Shown: positions 41,976 to 52,294, numbered from the stretch's first letter. The stretch is 64,000 nt of DNA from Gemmatimonadota bacterium (GCA_021413975.1 JAIOPJ010000036.1:54412-118411), one strand, 5' to 3'. Notes: a model not told the origin generated them from the letters alone. Made by a program: numbers and translations.

Positions 41976-42844
41976 CCGGCAAGCGGCGGCACTCCGACTC
42001 GACGCATGCGGCGATCAAGCCGGCCCAGAAGCACGCGATCCATGTGGCCGCGCGCTCGCTCGGCCCCGCCGCCGTCCGGGTCGTGAAGATCGGTGGCCGG
42101 GCGCAGGGTGATGCGACGCTCACGGCGCGCATCCTCGAGGCCGTGAGTGCGCCCGGCGCGCGCGTGGTCGTCGTGCATGGCGGCGGCGACGAGGTGAGCA
42201 CGCTCCAGCGACAGATGGGTGTGGAGCCGACCTTCGTGCATGGGCGGCGCGTCACGCATGCGACCGACCTGGAGGCCGTGCGGATGGTGCTCTCGGGCAC
42301 CGTGAACAAGCGCCTGGTCGCACAGCTCATCACCGCCGGTGTGCGCGCCGTCGGCGTGAGCGGCGAGGATGGCGGACTGATCACCGCGCGCGTGACCGAC
42401 GCGGCCTTCGGTCGTGTGGGCGGCGACGTCATCACCGACGCGACCCTCGCGGCCGACCTGCTCAACGGCGGATGGGTGCCCGTGATCTCACCGCTCGCCC
42501 GGGACCGCGAAGCGCCCGACGGCGCGGGGCTCAACGTGAATGGCGACGACGCGGCCGCGTCGATCGCCGCGGGACTCGGCGCGGACGAACTGATCTTCGT
42601 CGCCGACGTGCCGGGCGTGCTCGAGGACGGCACGGTGCTGGCGGGCATCGACTCGGCGGCGATCGCCGCGCTGGTCGCGCGTGGTGTCGTACAGGGCGGG
42701 ATGCGCGCCAAGCTGGAGGCCGCCACGATGGCGCTCCGCAACGGCGTGCGTCGCGTCCGCATCGCCGGTCTCGCGGGCATCACCGATCCCTCCGTGGGCA
42801 CCGTAGTGTCGTTGACCACCACCAACAGCAGGGACCACGCATGA
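41972..42844 (+). CDS. argB: Acetylglutamate kinase
   Basis: ATP-dependent second step of arginine synthesis, 290 residues from GTG. The kinase core begins RVVKIGGRAQGD (catalytic Lys near 40), with VVVHGGGDEVS (about 66-76) and NVNGDDAAA near 188 binding substrate. An N-terminal extension of about 35 residues is present. Such extensions form the hexamer interface in arginine-inhibited acetylglutamate kinases, so feedback control is plausible. It overlaps argC and argD by 4 bp each. Confidence 0.94.
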   Translation: MTGKRRHSDSTHAAIKPAQKHAIHVAARSLGPAAVRVVKIGGRAQGDATLTARILEAVSAPGARVVVVHGGGDEVSTLQRQMGVEPTFVHGRRVTHATDLEAVRMVLSGTVNKRLVAQLITAGVRAVGVSGEDGGLITARVTDAAFGRVGGDVITDATLAADLLNGGWVPVISPLARDREAPDGAGLNVNGDDAAASIAAGLGADELIFVADVPGVLEDGTVLAGIDSAAIAALVARGVVQGGMRAKLEAATMALRNGVRRVRIAGLAGITDPSVGTVVSLTTTNSRDHA

Positions 42845-44022
42845 CCGTCGCCACCGATCCCGTCACGGACGTCCTGCTCGGGCTCTATCGTCGTGCGCCG
42901 ATGGAGCTGGTACGCGCCGACGGCGTGCGCCTGTACGACGCCGAGGGGCAGGAGTGGCTCGACTTCGCCGCCGGGATCGCCGTGAACGCGCTCGGCTACA
43001 ACGACGCCGGCGTGAAGCAGGCGATGCTCGAGGCGCTGGAGACGGGGCTCGTGCACGTCTCGAACCTCTTCCGCACGGCGCCCGGGGAACGTCTCGCGGA
43101 CAAGCTCGTGGCCGCGTCGTTCGCGGATCGCGTCTTCTTCTGCAACTCGGGAGCAGAGGCGAACGAAGGCGCGTTCAAGATGGCGCGGAAGTGGGGGAAG
43201 CTCGAAGGCGGCGTGGCCAAGCACGAGATCCTCTCGCTCCGCGGCGCGTTCCACGGGCGCCTCTTCGGCACCGTCGCCGCGACCGACCGGCCCCAGTACC
43301 GCAATCCGTTCCGTCCGCTCGCCGGAGGGATCCACATCCACGAGCGCGACATGACGGAGCTCGCGCGCGTGATCAGCGACGAGACCACCTGCGCGGTGAT
43401 CCTCGAACCGGTGCAGGGGGAAGGAGGCGTGCGCGTGCTCGACACGGGGTTCGTGCGCGAACTCCGCGCGCTCACCGCCGAGCGCAACGTCCTGCTGATC
43501 CTCGACGAGATCCAGTGCGGGTACGGGCGCACGGGGACGTTCTTCGCCTATGAGCAGTTCGGCATCACGCCCGACCTGCTCACCCTGGCCAAGCCGATGG
43601 CGAACGGCCTGCCGATGGGTGCGGTGCTGCTCACGCAGCGCGTGGGCGACGCGATGCAGCCGGGTGACCATGGCACGACGTTCGGCGGCGGACCGCTGGT
43701 GGCGCACGTGGCGAACCATGTGTTCGACCGCCTCAGCGACGCGAAGATGCTCGCGCACGTGGCCAAGGAGGGGAAGTGGCTCGGCGAGCAGCTCCTGGCG
43801 ATCAAGAAACGCTCACCCAAGGTGCGCGCGGTGCGCGGACGCGGCTTCATGTGGGGCATCGACGTGACCGATCCGGCGAAGGCCGTGGTCGCGCGTGCGC
43901 TCGATCAGGGCCTGATGATCGTCTCGGCCGGCGACCACACGCTGCGCCTGCTGCCGCCGCTCGTGATGACGCGAGCCGATCTCAGGATCGGCGTGGAGAA
44001 GCTCGAGGCGGCGATCGGATAG
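42841..44022 (+). CDS. argD: Acetylornithine aminotransferase
   Basis: A PLP-dependent class III aminotransferase, 393 residues. FFCNSGAEANEGAFKMARKW (about 100-119) forms the phosphate-binding region. LLILDEIQCGYGRTG (about 220-234) carries the PLP Asp, and TLAKPMANGLPMGA holds the Schiff-base Lys (about 250). It may also serve lysine biosynthesis as DapC. The operon ends here with a very strong hairpin. Confidence 0.95.
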   Translation: MTVATDPVTDVLLGLYRRAPMELVRADGVRLYDAEGQEWLDFAAGIAVNALGYNDAGVKQAMLEALETGLVHVSNLFRTAPGERLADKLVAASFADRVFFCNSGAEANEGAFKMARKWGKLEGGVAKHEILSLRGAFHGRLFGTVAATDRPQYRNPFRPLAGGIHIHERDMTELARVISDETTCAVILEPVQGEGGVRVLDTGFVRELRALTAERNVLLILDEIQCGYGRTGTFFAYEQFGITPDLLTLAKPMANGLPMGAVLLTQRVGDAMQPGDHGTTFGGGPLVAHVANHVFDRLSDAKMLAHVAKEGKWLGEQLLAIKKRSPKVRAVRGRGFMWGIDVTDPAKAVVARALDQGLMIVSAGDHTLRLLPPLVMTRADLRIGVEKLEAAIG

Positions 44023-44053
44023 GCGGACACGCGGCGAGCGGATCGAACGAACC

Positions 44054-44092
44054 GGCACGGGGGCCGCGGACGATGTCCGCGGCCCCCGTGCC
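44054..44092. terminator. Bidirectional terminator between argD and the propeller protein gene
   Basis: A perfect 18-bp inverted repeat, GGCACGGGGGCCGCGGAC and its complement, with a 3-nt loop, between convergent genes. Confidence 0.88.
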
Positions 44093-44126
44093 TTCGGTCC
44101 GACCAGACGACCGTCATCACGCCACC

Positions 44127-47100
44127 CTACATGATCACCTTCGGCTTGGGCTTCGGCGTGATGAGGCCCGGGACGCTGGCGCGTTCGAGCAGCTTATTGA
44201 AGCGCTCGACGTCGGTGGTCTCGAAGACGGTGACCTCTGCGCGGAGCGAGGACCACATCCGCTCCAACTCGTCGAGGCGCTGGCGGATCTGCGCGGTGAG
44301 GCCGGGGTTCCCCTCGACCTGACCGAGCAGGAAGCCGAACTGCCCGTTGATGCCGTTGGCGAAGTTGATGATGTCCTGTCCGTTGCCGGCCTTGGTCGTC
44401 ATGCGCGGATCGAGGATGTCGGCCTTGGCGGTGAGCTTCTTCCCCTCGGACGCGATCGAGTCGGCCAGCGGTACGTCCGCGGTGCGGGTGATGATGCCGG
44501 TCACCTGCGTGCGGAGATCGCGCACGCGAACGACGGCGTCATGGATCTCGCCGATGCGCGTGACGAGCAGGTTCGCGATCGAGTCGCGTTCGACGAGCAC
44601 GGCGGCCGGGATCGGATCGAGGCGAGGATCCTGGCGCACCTCGAACGCCTGCGTCTGGGTGGTGCCGGCCGCCGTGAGGCGCACCTGATAGCGGCCCGGG
44701 AGCACGCGCGCGCCGCCGCCCTGTGGCGCGCCGAAGAGCACGACGCCCTGCAGCGAGGTCGGCGTCTCGCGGCGCAGGTCCCAGCTGAAGCTGTTCAGGC
44801 CGGCGCGAGGGGTGAGTCGCGCGGGACCGGTGCCGGTGCGGTTGGAGTAGGTGCGGATCACCACGCCCCGCGCGTCGAGGAACTCGAGGGTGACGCTCGC
44901 CGACGAGTCGGGCGTGGTGGCCAGGCGGAAATGCACGGTCGCACCGGACGGCGGATTGCGACCGACGCGGTTGGCGCCGCCACCGCCTCCGAAGCCGCCG
45001 CCGGGGAGCAGCGTGGCGGTGCGCGGTGCGAAGAGGTGCGCCGCCACCCGCGCCACCTCGGCCGTCTGCTGACGCAGCGGCGAGAGGTCGTCGAGGACCC
45101 AGAACGCACGCCCTTCGGTGGACGCGATGAGGTCGCCGTGACGCACCTCGAGGTCGGTCACCGGCGTCACGGGCATGCCCGTGAAGGCCTGCCAGCGCGC
45201 GCCACCGTCGACGGAGAACCAGGCACCGGTCTCGGTGCCGGCGTAGAGCAGGCCGCGCCGCTCGGGATCCTCGCGCACCACGCGCACCGGCTCGCCGTCG
45301 CGCAGACCGTCGACGTGGCGGGTCCAGGTGCGGCCATAGTCGGTGGAGCGGAAGATGTGCGGCGTGGGGTCGCCGACGCGATCCTTGCGGAAGGCGATCC
45401 ACACGGTCGCCGGATCGAACGGTGAGACCTCGATCTCGTTCACGAGGCCGTCGCCGGCCGCCGGCGGCGTGACGTTGGTCCAGGTGGTGCCGCCGTCGCG
45501 CGTGAGCTGGAGCAGACCGTCGTCGGTGCCGACGTAGATGGTGCGCGCGTCGTGCCTCGACTCGTGGATCACGTAGATGGTGCCGTAGACCTCGCCGCCG
45601 GCCCCTTCGTTGGTGATCGGACCACCGCCCCACCCTTGGCGCGCCGGGTCGTCGCGCGTGAGGTCGGGGGAGATGGGCTTCCAGGTGGTGCCGCGATCCT
45701 CGGTGCGGAAGAGGACGTTGCCGCCATGGTAGATCACGTTCGCATCGTGCTGCGAGACGAGGATCGGCGCGGTCCAGTTGAACCGGTAGCGCGTGCTGTC
45801 GGTGCGCTCGGTGAGGTTCATCGCCGGCCAGGGCATGATGTCGCGCGAGAGGCGCGTCCGCTGGTCGAGCTCGTCGATGAGCCCCTGGTAGCAGCCGCCG
45901 TAGACGTAACGCGGATCCGCCGCGCTCACGCCGATGTTCGCGCTCTCGCAGCCGGCGCCGTTCCACCAGTCGCGCACGCCGATCGACCCGTCGTTGCCGC
46001 TGCTGCGGATCACCACCGACGAGTTGTCCTGCTGGCCGCTGTAGAGCTTGTAGGGGAAGTCGTCGTCGACGGTGACGTGATAGAACTGCGCCGTCGGCTG
46101 GTTGTCCTGCGTGCTCCAGCTCCTGCCGCCGTCGAGCGAGACGGAGGCGCCGCCGTCGTTGCCGTTGATGAGGCGGCGCGCGTCGGTGGGGTCGATCCAG
46201 AGCGCGTGGTTGTCGCCGTGCTGCGCGTTCACGACGCTGAAGGTGCTGCCGCCGTCGATCGACCGCAGGACCGGCGCGTTCATGACCCACACGACGTCGG
46301 CATTGGCCGGGTCGGCGATGACGTTCATGTAGTACCAGGACCGCGTCTGGATGAGGCGGTCGCCGGAGAGCAGCCGCCAGCTCTTGCCGGCGTCGTCGGA
46401 ACGGAAGAGACCCCCTTTCTCGGCCTCGACGATCGCGAAGACGCGATCGGGGTTCGCCGGCGAGACCGCCACGCCGATCTTGCCCACGAGCGACGGGAGG
46501 CCCTGCGTGAGACGCGTCCAGGTGTCGCCGCCATCGAGCGACTTCCAGATGCCGCTGCCCGGGCCGCCGCTACGGACATACCAGGGCGTGCGCTGGTGGT
46601 CCCAGAAGGCGGCGTAGAGGATCCGCGGGTTGGTCGCGTCCATGGAGAGGTCGCTCGCGCCGCTGAAGCCGTTCTCGCCCTTGAGCACCAGTTTCCAGGT
46701 GGTGCCGCCGTCGCGCGAGCGGTAGATGCCGCGCTCGGCCGTGGCCTTCCAGCGGTCGCCCTGCGCCGCCACATACACGACGTTCGGGTCGGTGGGATGC
46801 ACGCGCACCGCGGAGATCTGGCGCGTGGCCGCGAGGCCGACGTTGGTCCAGGTGCGCCCCTGGTCGGTGCTCTTGTAGACGCCGTCGCCATAGGTGGAGG
46901 ACTGTCCGCGGATCGCGTGCTCGCCGCTCCCCACGTAGATCACGTTCGCGTCGGACGGCGCGACGGCGATGGCGCCGATGGAACTCGTGCTGAACTGGCC
47001 GTCGGAGATGTTGCGCCAGTTGAGGCCGGCGTCGTCGGTACGCCAGAGACCGCCGCCGGTGTATCCGGCGAAGTAGGTCAACGGCTGGCCGGCGATCCCC

Positions 47101-47261
47101 GACACGGCCACGCTGCGGCCACCTCGTGACGGTCCGATGTTCCGCCAGCCGAGGCCGGCGTAGTCGCGCAGGGTGGAATCGGGCCGCGGTGCGGTGCGAG
47201 CCTGGGCGAACCCGAGAGACGGGACGAGGGTGAGGAGCAGGGCAGGGAGAGCGCGGCGCAT
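44127..47261 (-). CDS. Secreted sortilin-like beta-propeller protein (BNR/VPS10-type repeats)
   Basis: A 1044-residue exported protein. The signal peptide (MRRALPALLLTLVPSLGFAQ) is followed by many Asp-box repeats of the S-x-D-x-G-x-T-W type: STDQGRTW, SRDGGTTW, SLDGGDTW, SDDAGKSW, TEDRGTTW, TRDGGTTW, STDYGRTW. They span about residues 55-700 and form one or two large propellers, as in sortilin/VPS10 or xyloglucanase-like proteins. A Gly-rich segment near 720, an Ig-like region and a helical C-terminus follow. It has no recognisable catalytic residues. Such proteins are abundant in environmental Bacteroidota/Gemmatimonadota and probably bind or degrade polymers. Confidence 0.88.
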   Translation of the reverse strand: MRRALPALLLTLVPSLGFAQARTAPRPDSTLRDYAGLGWRNIGPSRGGRSVAVSGIAGQPLTYFAGYTGGGLWRTDDAGLNWRNISDGQFSTSSIGAIAVAPSDANVIYVGSGEHAIRGQSSTYGDGVYKSTDQGRTWTNVGLAATRQISAVRVHPTDPNVVYVAAQGDRWKATAERGIYRSRDGGTTWKLVLKGENGFSGASDLSMDATNPRILYAAFWDHQRTPWYVRSGGPGSGIWKSLDGGDTWTRLTQGLPSLVGKIGVAVSPANPDRVFAIVEAEKGGLFRSDDAGKSWRLLSGDRLIQTRSWYYMNVIADPANADVVWVMNAPVLRSIDGGSTFSVVNAQHGDNHALWIDPTDARRLINGNDGGASVSLDGGRSWSTQDNQPTAQFYHVTVDDDFPYKLYSGQQDNSSVVIRSSGNDGSIGVRDWWNGAGCESANIGVSAADPRYVYGGCYQGLIDELDQRTRLSRDIMPWPAMNLTERTDSTRYRFNWTAPILVSQHDANVIYHGGNVLFRTEDRGTTWKPISPDLTRDDPARQGWGGGPITNEGAGGEVYGTIYVIHESRHDARTIYVGTDDGLLQLTRDGGTTWTNVTPPAAGDGLVNEIEVSPFDPATVWIAFRKDRVGDPTPHIFRSTDYGRTWTRHVDGLRDGEPVRVVREDPERRGLLYAGTETGAWFSVDGGARWQAFTGMPVTPVTDLEVRHGDLIASTEGRAFWVLDDLSPLRQQTAEVARVAAHLFAPRTATLLPGGGFGGGGGANRVGRNPPSGATVHFRLATTPDSSASVTLEFLDARGVVIRTYSNRTGTGPARLTPRAGLNSFSWDLRRETPTSLQGVVLFGAPQGGGARVLPGRYQVRLTAAGTTQTQAFEVRQDPRLDPIPAAVLVERDSIANLLVTRIGEIHDAVVRVRDLRTQVTGIITRTADVPLADSIASEGKKLTAKADILDPRMTTKAGNGQDIINFANGINGQFGFLLGQVEGNPGLTAQIRQRLDELERMWSSLRAEVTVFETTDVERFNKLLERASVPGLITPKPKPKVIM

Positions 47262-47406
47262 GTGAGGGCGGTGGGGGGAGGCCGCACGTTGTCCCCGGCG
47301 GCACGGGGCGTCAAGGACTCGCCGCCTGAAGTCGCGCCCGCCTCCCCTCTGGTGGGAATGGCGGATCGTGGGCAACGTACGCCACGACTCTCCAATCCCC
47401 TTCCGC

Positions 47407-49029
47407 GTGATCACTCGCTCGTCGGTCGTCCGCGCGCTCCTCAGCGCCTGCCTCCTGTTCACCGCCACCGTCGCCTCCGCGCAACGGCGGCCGCGTGCCG
47501 CAGCGGCCCCTTCGGTCCCTGCGGTCCCTCCGCGCCCCACGCTCGTGGTGTTCCTGACGGTCGATCAGTTCGGCAGCGACTACCTCGAGCGCTACGGCGG
47601 CAATCTCACCGGCGGACTCGCACGCTTGCGCGACGAAGGCGCGACCTGGATGCGCGGCCGGCAGGATCACGCGATCGCGGAGACGGCGCCGGGACACGCG
47701 AGCACCATGTCGGGTCGGTTCCCGGTGCACACCGGGATCTCGAGCAACTCCCAGGGCGTGAACACGACGGATGCCCCGTTGATCGGGTCCGGCGACATCG
47801 GTGCGTCGCCATTCCGCTTCCGCGGCACGACGCTCTACGACTGGATGAAGGCGACCGATCCCCAGACGCGGGTGCTCTCGGTCTCACGCAAGGACCGCGG
47901 AGCGATCCTGCCGATCGGGCGCGCGAAGGTCGACATCTACTGGTTCGCGTCGAACGGCAGGTTCACGACCTCGCGCTACTACAGGGACACGCTGCCGACC
48001 TGGGTGGGCGCGTTCAACGCGACGCGCACGCCGCAGTCATACGCGGGGCGGACCTGGTCGCCGCTCCTGCCCGCGGACCGGTACGCGGAACCCGACACCA
48101 ATCCTCTCGAATCGCTCGGCACCGACCTCACCTTCCCGCACACGCTCCCGGCCGACGAAGCGCTCGCGATGCGCTCGTTCTCGCAGTACCCGTGGATGGA
48201 CTCCCTCACGCTCGCCTTCGCGCTCGAGGGCGTACGCACCATGGGTCTCGGGGCGACGCCCACCCGCACCGACCTGCTCGCGGTCTCGCTCTCGACGACC
48301 GACGCGGTGGGGCACCGCTATGGCCCCGACTCGAGGGAGATCCACGACCAGATCCTGCGTCTCGACCGGTATCTCGGGGCATTCCTCGACTCCCTGCAGG
48401 CGCTGCGGGGGGCGGGCCGGATCATCGTCGCGCTCACCGCGGACCATGGGATCGCGCCGTTCCCGGAGTGGCGCTCTCCCTGGTACCGCAATCACGACGC
48501 GCAACGGGTGGATCCGAAGCGGGCGTGGGCCAGGGTGTACGCGGCGATGCGCGCCGCCGGGGTCGACACCGCTGCCGTGGACAGTGACGACGGATTCCGC
48601 GTGCGTGACGCCGAGGCGTTCCGCCGCGCCGGCGTGGACCCCGATGCCATGGCGGCGATCTGGGTGCGCGAGCTGCGACGGTACAACGGCGTGCTGCGCG
48701 CGGACCTCCTGCGCGACCTCGCCAGCGCCGACACGGTGCACGACGACATCGCGCGGCGGTGGCTGCACATGTTGCCGCCGGATGGGCCGGTGCGCGCGGT
48801 CGTGACGCTCGAGCCGTTCGGGTACTGGGCCGGCGTCGACTATGCGACGCACGGCCAACCGCACGACTACGACACGAACGTCCCGGTGATCTTCTGGGGT
48901 CCGGGCATCGCGCGCGGCCGACGCGCCGGCGAAGCGCGCGTGGTCGACATGGCGCCGACCCTGGCGACGCTCCTGGGGATCACGCCGCTCGAACGACTCG
49001 ACGGTCGTGCGCTGCCGTTGCGCCCCTGA
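47407..49029 (+). CDS. Secreted alkaline phosphatase superfamily enzyme (PafA/NPP-like)
   Basis: A 540-residue exported phosphohydrolase. From GTG 47407 a normal signal peptide (SSVVRALLSACLLFTATVASAQ) results; a GTG 39 bp upstream would lengthen it. Zinc ligands and nucleophile are visible: VDQFGSDYL (Asp), ETAPGHAST (Thr nucleophile), STTDAVGHRYGP (Asp and His), TADHG (Asp-His) and a C-terminal His (YATHGQPHDYD). A Thr nucleophile places it with the PafA/nucleotide pyrophosphatase branch. It probably releases phosphate from organic phosphoesters. Confidence 0.9.
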   Translation: MITRSSVVRALLSACLLFTATVASAQRRPRAAAAPSVPAVPPRPTLVVFLTVDQFGSDYLERYGGNLTGGLARLRDEGATWMRGRQDHAIAETAPGHASTMSGRFPVHTGISSNSQGVNTTDAPLIGSGDIGASPFRFRGTTLYDWMKATDPQTRVLSVSRKDRGAILPIGRAKVDIYWFASNGRFTTSRYYRDTLPTWVGAFNATRTPQSYAGRTWSPLLPADRYAEPDTNPLESLGTDLTFPHTLPADEALAMRSFSQYPWMDSLTLAFALEGVRTMGLGATPTRTDLLAVSLSTTDAVGHRYGPDSREIHDQILRLDRYLGAFLDSLQALRGAGRIIVALTADHGIAPFPEWRSPWYRNHDAQRVDPKRAWARVYAAMRAAGVDTAAVDSDDGFRVRDAEAFRRAGVDPDAMAAIWVRELRRYNGVLRADLLRDLASADTVHDDIARRWLHMLPPDGPVRAVVTLEPFGYWAGVDYATHGQPHDYDTNVPVIFWGPGIARGRRAGEARVVDMAPTLATLLGITPLERLDGRALPLRP

Positions 49030-49051
49030 GCGACCTCCCACCCGCCCTCCG

Positions 49052-49963
49052 ATGCCAAGACCACCCCTTCCCATCGAGCACCGCACCGTCGGACGCACCG
49101 GCGGCGCGACGAGCATCCTCGGTCTCGGGACGCGCCGCCTCGCCGAGGCCGGCCAGCAGGCGACGATCAAGCTCGTGCGCGAGGCGATCGACGGCGGTGT
49201 CACGCTGCTCGAGATCGCGCCCGAATACGGCGACGGACGCACCGAACGGTGGATCGGGCTCGCGCTGCGGGACGGGTACCGCGAGCGGGTGCAGCTCCTG
49301 TGGCAGTGCTGTGCGCACCGCCGCGACTACAAGACGGCGATGCTGCAGTTCGAGGCGACGCTCGGACATCTCAAGACCGATCGCCTGGAGTTCTGGTCGT
49401 TCCACGAGGTGATCTACGACAACGACATCGATTGGATGTACGACCACGGCGGTCTCGACGCCGCGCAGGAGGCGCGCGACCAGAAGCGGGTGCGGTGGAT
49501 CGGGTTCCACGGCGAGAAGTCCCCGCACATCGCACTCAGGCTGCTCGCCCGCGGTTTCGCGTGGGACTTCGCCTGCATGCCGCTGAACCCGTTCGACGCG
49601 ACCTTCCGCTCGTTCGAGAAGCAGTTGCTCCCCGAGATGATCCGCCGCGGCGCGGCGGTGATCGGCACCAAGCCGTTCGCCGGTGGCGCGATCCCCGCCG
49701 GGAAGCTGATCAAGCCCGAGGATGCGCTGCGCTACGTCTGGTCGCTCCCGGTGTCGTCGGTGCTCGCGGGGTGCGACTCGAGCGCCGTGCTCAAGAAGAC
49801 GCTCAAGAGCGCGGCCGGCTTCAAGGCGTTCCATGCGGGGGAGATGGACGCGATGCGGCAGAAGGCGAAGCCGACCGCCGGCGATGGGCGGTTCGAGCGC
49901 TACAAGACGACGCAGGACTACGACGGCGCGCCCGGACTCGCGGCGCACGGGTTCACCAAGTGA
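49052..49963 (+). CDS. Aldo/keto reductase family protein
   Basis: A 303-residue TIM-barrel oxidoreductase of the AKR superfamily. GRTGGATSILGLGTRRL opens the barrel, EIAPEYGDGRTERWIG carries the candidate catalytic Tyr, and LEFWSFHEV matches the usual DL..xH strand. IGTKPFAGGAI lies near the NADPH-binding part. The rest of the tetrad is less clear. No Fe-S cysteines are present. It lies 22 bp after the phosphatase gene, possibly in the same transcript. Confidence 0.82.
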   Translation: MPRPPLPIEHRTVGRTGGATSILGLGTRRLAEAGQQATIKLVREAIDGGVTLLEIAPEYGDGRTERWIGLALRDGYRERVQLLWQCCAHRRDYKTAMLQFEATLGHLKTDRLEFWSFHEVIYDNDIDWMYDHGGLDAAQEARDQKRVRWIGFHGEKSPHIALRLLARGFAWDFACMPLNPFDATFRSFEKQLLPEMIRRGAAVIGTKPFAGGAIPAGKLIKPEDALRYVWSLPVSSVLAGCDSSAVLKKTLKSAAGFKAFHAGEMDAMRQKAKPTAGDGRFERYKTTQDYDGAPGLAAHGFTK

Positions 49964-50054
49964 GTGCCGGGAGAGGGTAGCCCGCGACGTCGTGGTATCA
50001 TCCAACGGACGCAGCCACGTCCCCGCAGGTCGTTCACCACTCACATCCCATCCC

Positions 50055-52166
50055 TTGTCCCATCTCCGGCCGAATATCATCGCCCTGCTGATGCTCGCCG
50101 CGCCGTTCAGCGCGCGCCTCGACGCCCAGCAGATCACCGGCTACACGCCGCAGCGCGCCGCGACCCAGCGCGCCGCCGAGGCGGCCGCGATCGCGCGGCC
50201 GGATTCGGTGCGCGTCGGCGCACTGGCGCGCGCACTCGCGGACCGCCCGCACATCGCCGGCACGGCGGCACAGGCGCGCACGCGCGACCTCGTGATCGAC
50301 GCGCTCAAGCAGGCGGGGATCGCGACCGAGGTGCGCGAGTACCGGGTCTGGCTGCCGCACACGATCGAGTACGGCGTGTGGCGGATCGCGCCGAACCCCA
50401 GGGAACTCGACCTCCGCGAAGGACGGATCGCCCAGGACCCGACGACGATCGCCCACCCGGAGTACCCGACGGTGAACGGCTACAGCGGCACCGGCGACGT
50501 GACCGGTGACGTGGTCTACGTGAACTACGGCCTGATCGAGGACTACGCCCAACTCGACTCGCTCGGCGTCTCGGTGCAAGGCAAGATCGCCATCGCGCGC
50601 TACGGGCGGAGCTTCCGCGGGATCAAGGCGCGCGAGGCCGAGAAGCGCGGCGCGCTCGCGCTCCTCATGTACAGCGACCCGGCCGACGACGGCTACGTGC
50701 AGGGGGACGTCTATCCCGAGGGCCCGTTCCGTCCCGACCGCGGCGTGCAGCGCGGCAGCGTGATGAACGGCGCCGGCGATCCGAGCACGCCGGGCTATCC
50801 CTCCACAGCGAACGCGAAGCGTATCCCCGTCGAGCAGATGCCGGTGCCGCGCATCCCGGTGCTGCCGCTCTCGTACGGCAATGCGGTGGAACTCCTGAAG
50901 GACGTGCGCGGCACGAACATCCCGCGCGGCTGGCAGGGCGGACTCTCGTTCCGCTATCACGTCGGTCCCGGCCCCGTGCGGGCGCGCGTGAAGGTGTGGA
51001 GCGACTCGGCCACCGCCGCTGTCAAGTCGATCTGGGATACGTTCGGCATCATCCGCGGCACCGACTTCCCCGACGAGGTGATCGTCATCGGCGGACATCG
51101 CGACGCGTGGAGTCCGGGCGCCGTGGACAACGTCTCGGGGACGGTGAGCGTGGTCGAGGCCGCCCGCGCGGTCGCCGAGCAGATGAAGGCCGGCTGGCGC
51201 CCGCGGCGCACGCTGCTCTTCGCCACGTGGGACGCGGAGGAGTGGGGACTCGTGGGCTCCACCGAGTACGTGGAGGACGATTCGCTGCGGCTCATGCGCG
51301 GCGGCGTGGCGTACCTCAACCAGGATGTGAGCGCGAGCGGCCCGAGCTTCGGCGGCGGCGGGTCGCCGACGCTGCGCGGCGTGCTGCGCGACGTGGCGCG
51401 CTCGGTGCCGGACCCGAGCGGCGCGGGCAGCGTCTACGACGTGTGGCGCAAGTCGAGCGGCGTGCGCGCCGGCGACGAACCCGCGATGGGTGATCCCGGC
51501 GGCGGTTCCGATTTCGCGGGCTTCTACAACCATCTCGGGATCCCGCACAGCGACTGGGGATTCGGCGGCGGGAACGGCATCTACCACTCGAACTACGACT
51601 CGTACACGTTCATGGAGCGCTTCGGCGATCCCGGCTACCGCTATCATGCGGCCGCCGCGCGCGTCGGCACGGCGATGATGATGCGCCTCGCCAATGCCGA
51701 CGTGCTCCCGTACGACTACGTGGAGTTCGCCCGCACCATGCGGCGCTACCTCGCCCCGATCGACCAGAACCTCAAGGCGAAGGGCTGGACGGGCTCGAGC
51801 GCACCGCTCGCGTCGGCGATCGATCGCATGGAACGCGCGGCCACGGCGTTCGCATCGGCACGCGATGCGGCACTCGCGGCAGGGCTCACGACGACGCAGC
51901 AGGCGGCGACCAACCGCGCCCTGATGCAGGTCGAACGCGCGATGACCCGCGCCGAGGGCTTGCGTTCCAGGCCGTGGTATAGGAATCTCATATACGTGGC
52001 GGACGTCGATAACGGGTACGGCACCATGGTGTTCCCGTCGGTGAACGAGGCCATCCGCTATGGCGATCCGGCGCTCTTCGGCCGTGAACTCGCCGATCTG
52101 GTGCAACGGTTCGACGCGGCCACGGCGGCGCTCGATGCCGCGCGCGCCGCAGTGCAGCAACGCTGA
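50055..52166 (+). CDS. Secreted M28 peptidase, glutamate carboxypeptidase II/transferrin receptor-like
   Basis: A 703-residue exported zinc peptidase of the M28B type. TTG 50055 gives a signal peptide (NIIALLMLAAPFSARLDAQ); the ATG at 50091 is an alternative. A PA insert (about 110-290: GYSGTGDVTGDVVYVNYG, ARYGRSFRGIKAREAEKRGA) precedes the peptidase domain. Zinc ligands are His/Asp in GGHRDAWSPGAVDNVSGT, Glu pair in WDAEEWGLVGS, and a late His in NGIYHSNYDS. The C-terminal helical dimerisation domain is at about 560-703. It would trim peptides outside the cytoplasm. A palindrome-rich hairpin follows. Confidence 0.93.
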   Translation: MSHLRPNIIALLMLAAPFSARLDAQQITGYTPQRAATQRAAEAAAIARPDSVRVGALARALADRPHIAGTAAQARTRDLVIDALKQAGIATEVREYRVWLPHTIEYGVWRIAPNPRELDLREGRIAQDPTTIAHPEYPTVNGYSGTGDVTGDVVYVNYGLIEDYAQLDSLGVSVQGKIAIARYGRSFRGIKAREAEKRGALALLMYSDPADDGYVQGDVYPEGPFRPDRGVQRGSVMNGAGDPSTPGYPSTANAKRIPVEQMPVPRIPVLPLSYGNAVELLKDVRGTNIPRGWQGGLSFRYHVGPGPVRARVKVWSDSATAAVKSIWDTFGIIRGTDFPDEVIVIGGHRDAWSPGAVDNVSGTVSVVEAARAVAEQMKAGWRPRRTLLFATWDAEEWGLVGSTEYVEDDSLRLMRGGVAYLNQDVSASGPSFGGGGSPTLRGVLRDVARSVPDPSGAGSVYDVWRKSSGVRAGDEPAMGDPGGGSDFAGFYNHLGIPHSDWGFGGGNGIYHSNYDSYTFMERFGDPGYRYHAAAARVGTAMMMRLANADVLPYDYVEFARTMRRYLAPIDQNLKAKGWTGSSAPLASAIDRMERAATAFASARDAALAAGLTTTQQAATNRALMQVERAMTRAEGLRSRPWYRNLIYVADVDNGYGTMVFPSVNEAIRYGDPALFGRELADLVQRFDAATAALDAARAAVQQR

Positions 52167-52239
52167 GCTCGACGAACCTCGCCCGACAGCTCGTGCGTCG
52201 GAGGTGAGGGCGGGGGTGGTTCCGGGACCACTCCCGTGA

Positions 52240-52279
52240 CGAGGGGGCATCGACGGCCACGGCCGACGGTGCCCCCTCG
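52240..52279 (+). terminator. Terminator after the M28 peptidase gene
   Basis: Outer arms CGAGGGGGCA / TGCCCCCTCG, with further pairing inside (GGCC repeats), followed by CGTATATTCT. Confidence 0.7.
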
Positions 52280-52294
52280 CGTATATTCTCCCGA

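Noticed and set aside
45552..47129. A 525-residue frame antisense to the beta-propeller gene
   Set aside because: Ala/Arg/Val-rich repetition reflects the Asp-box repeats on the other strand.
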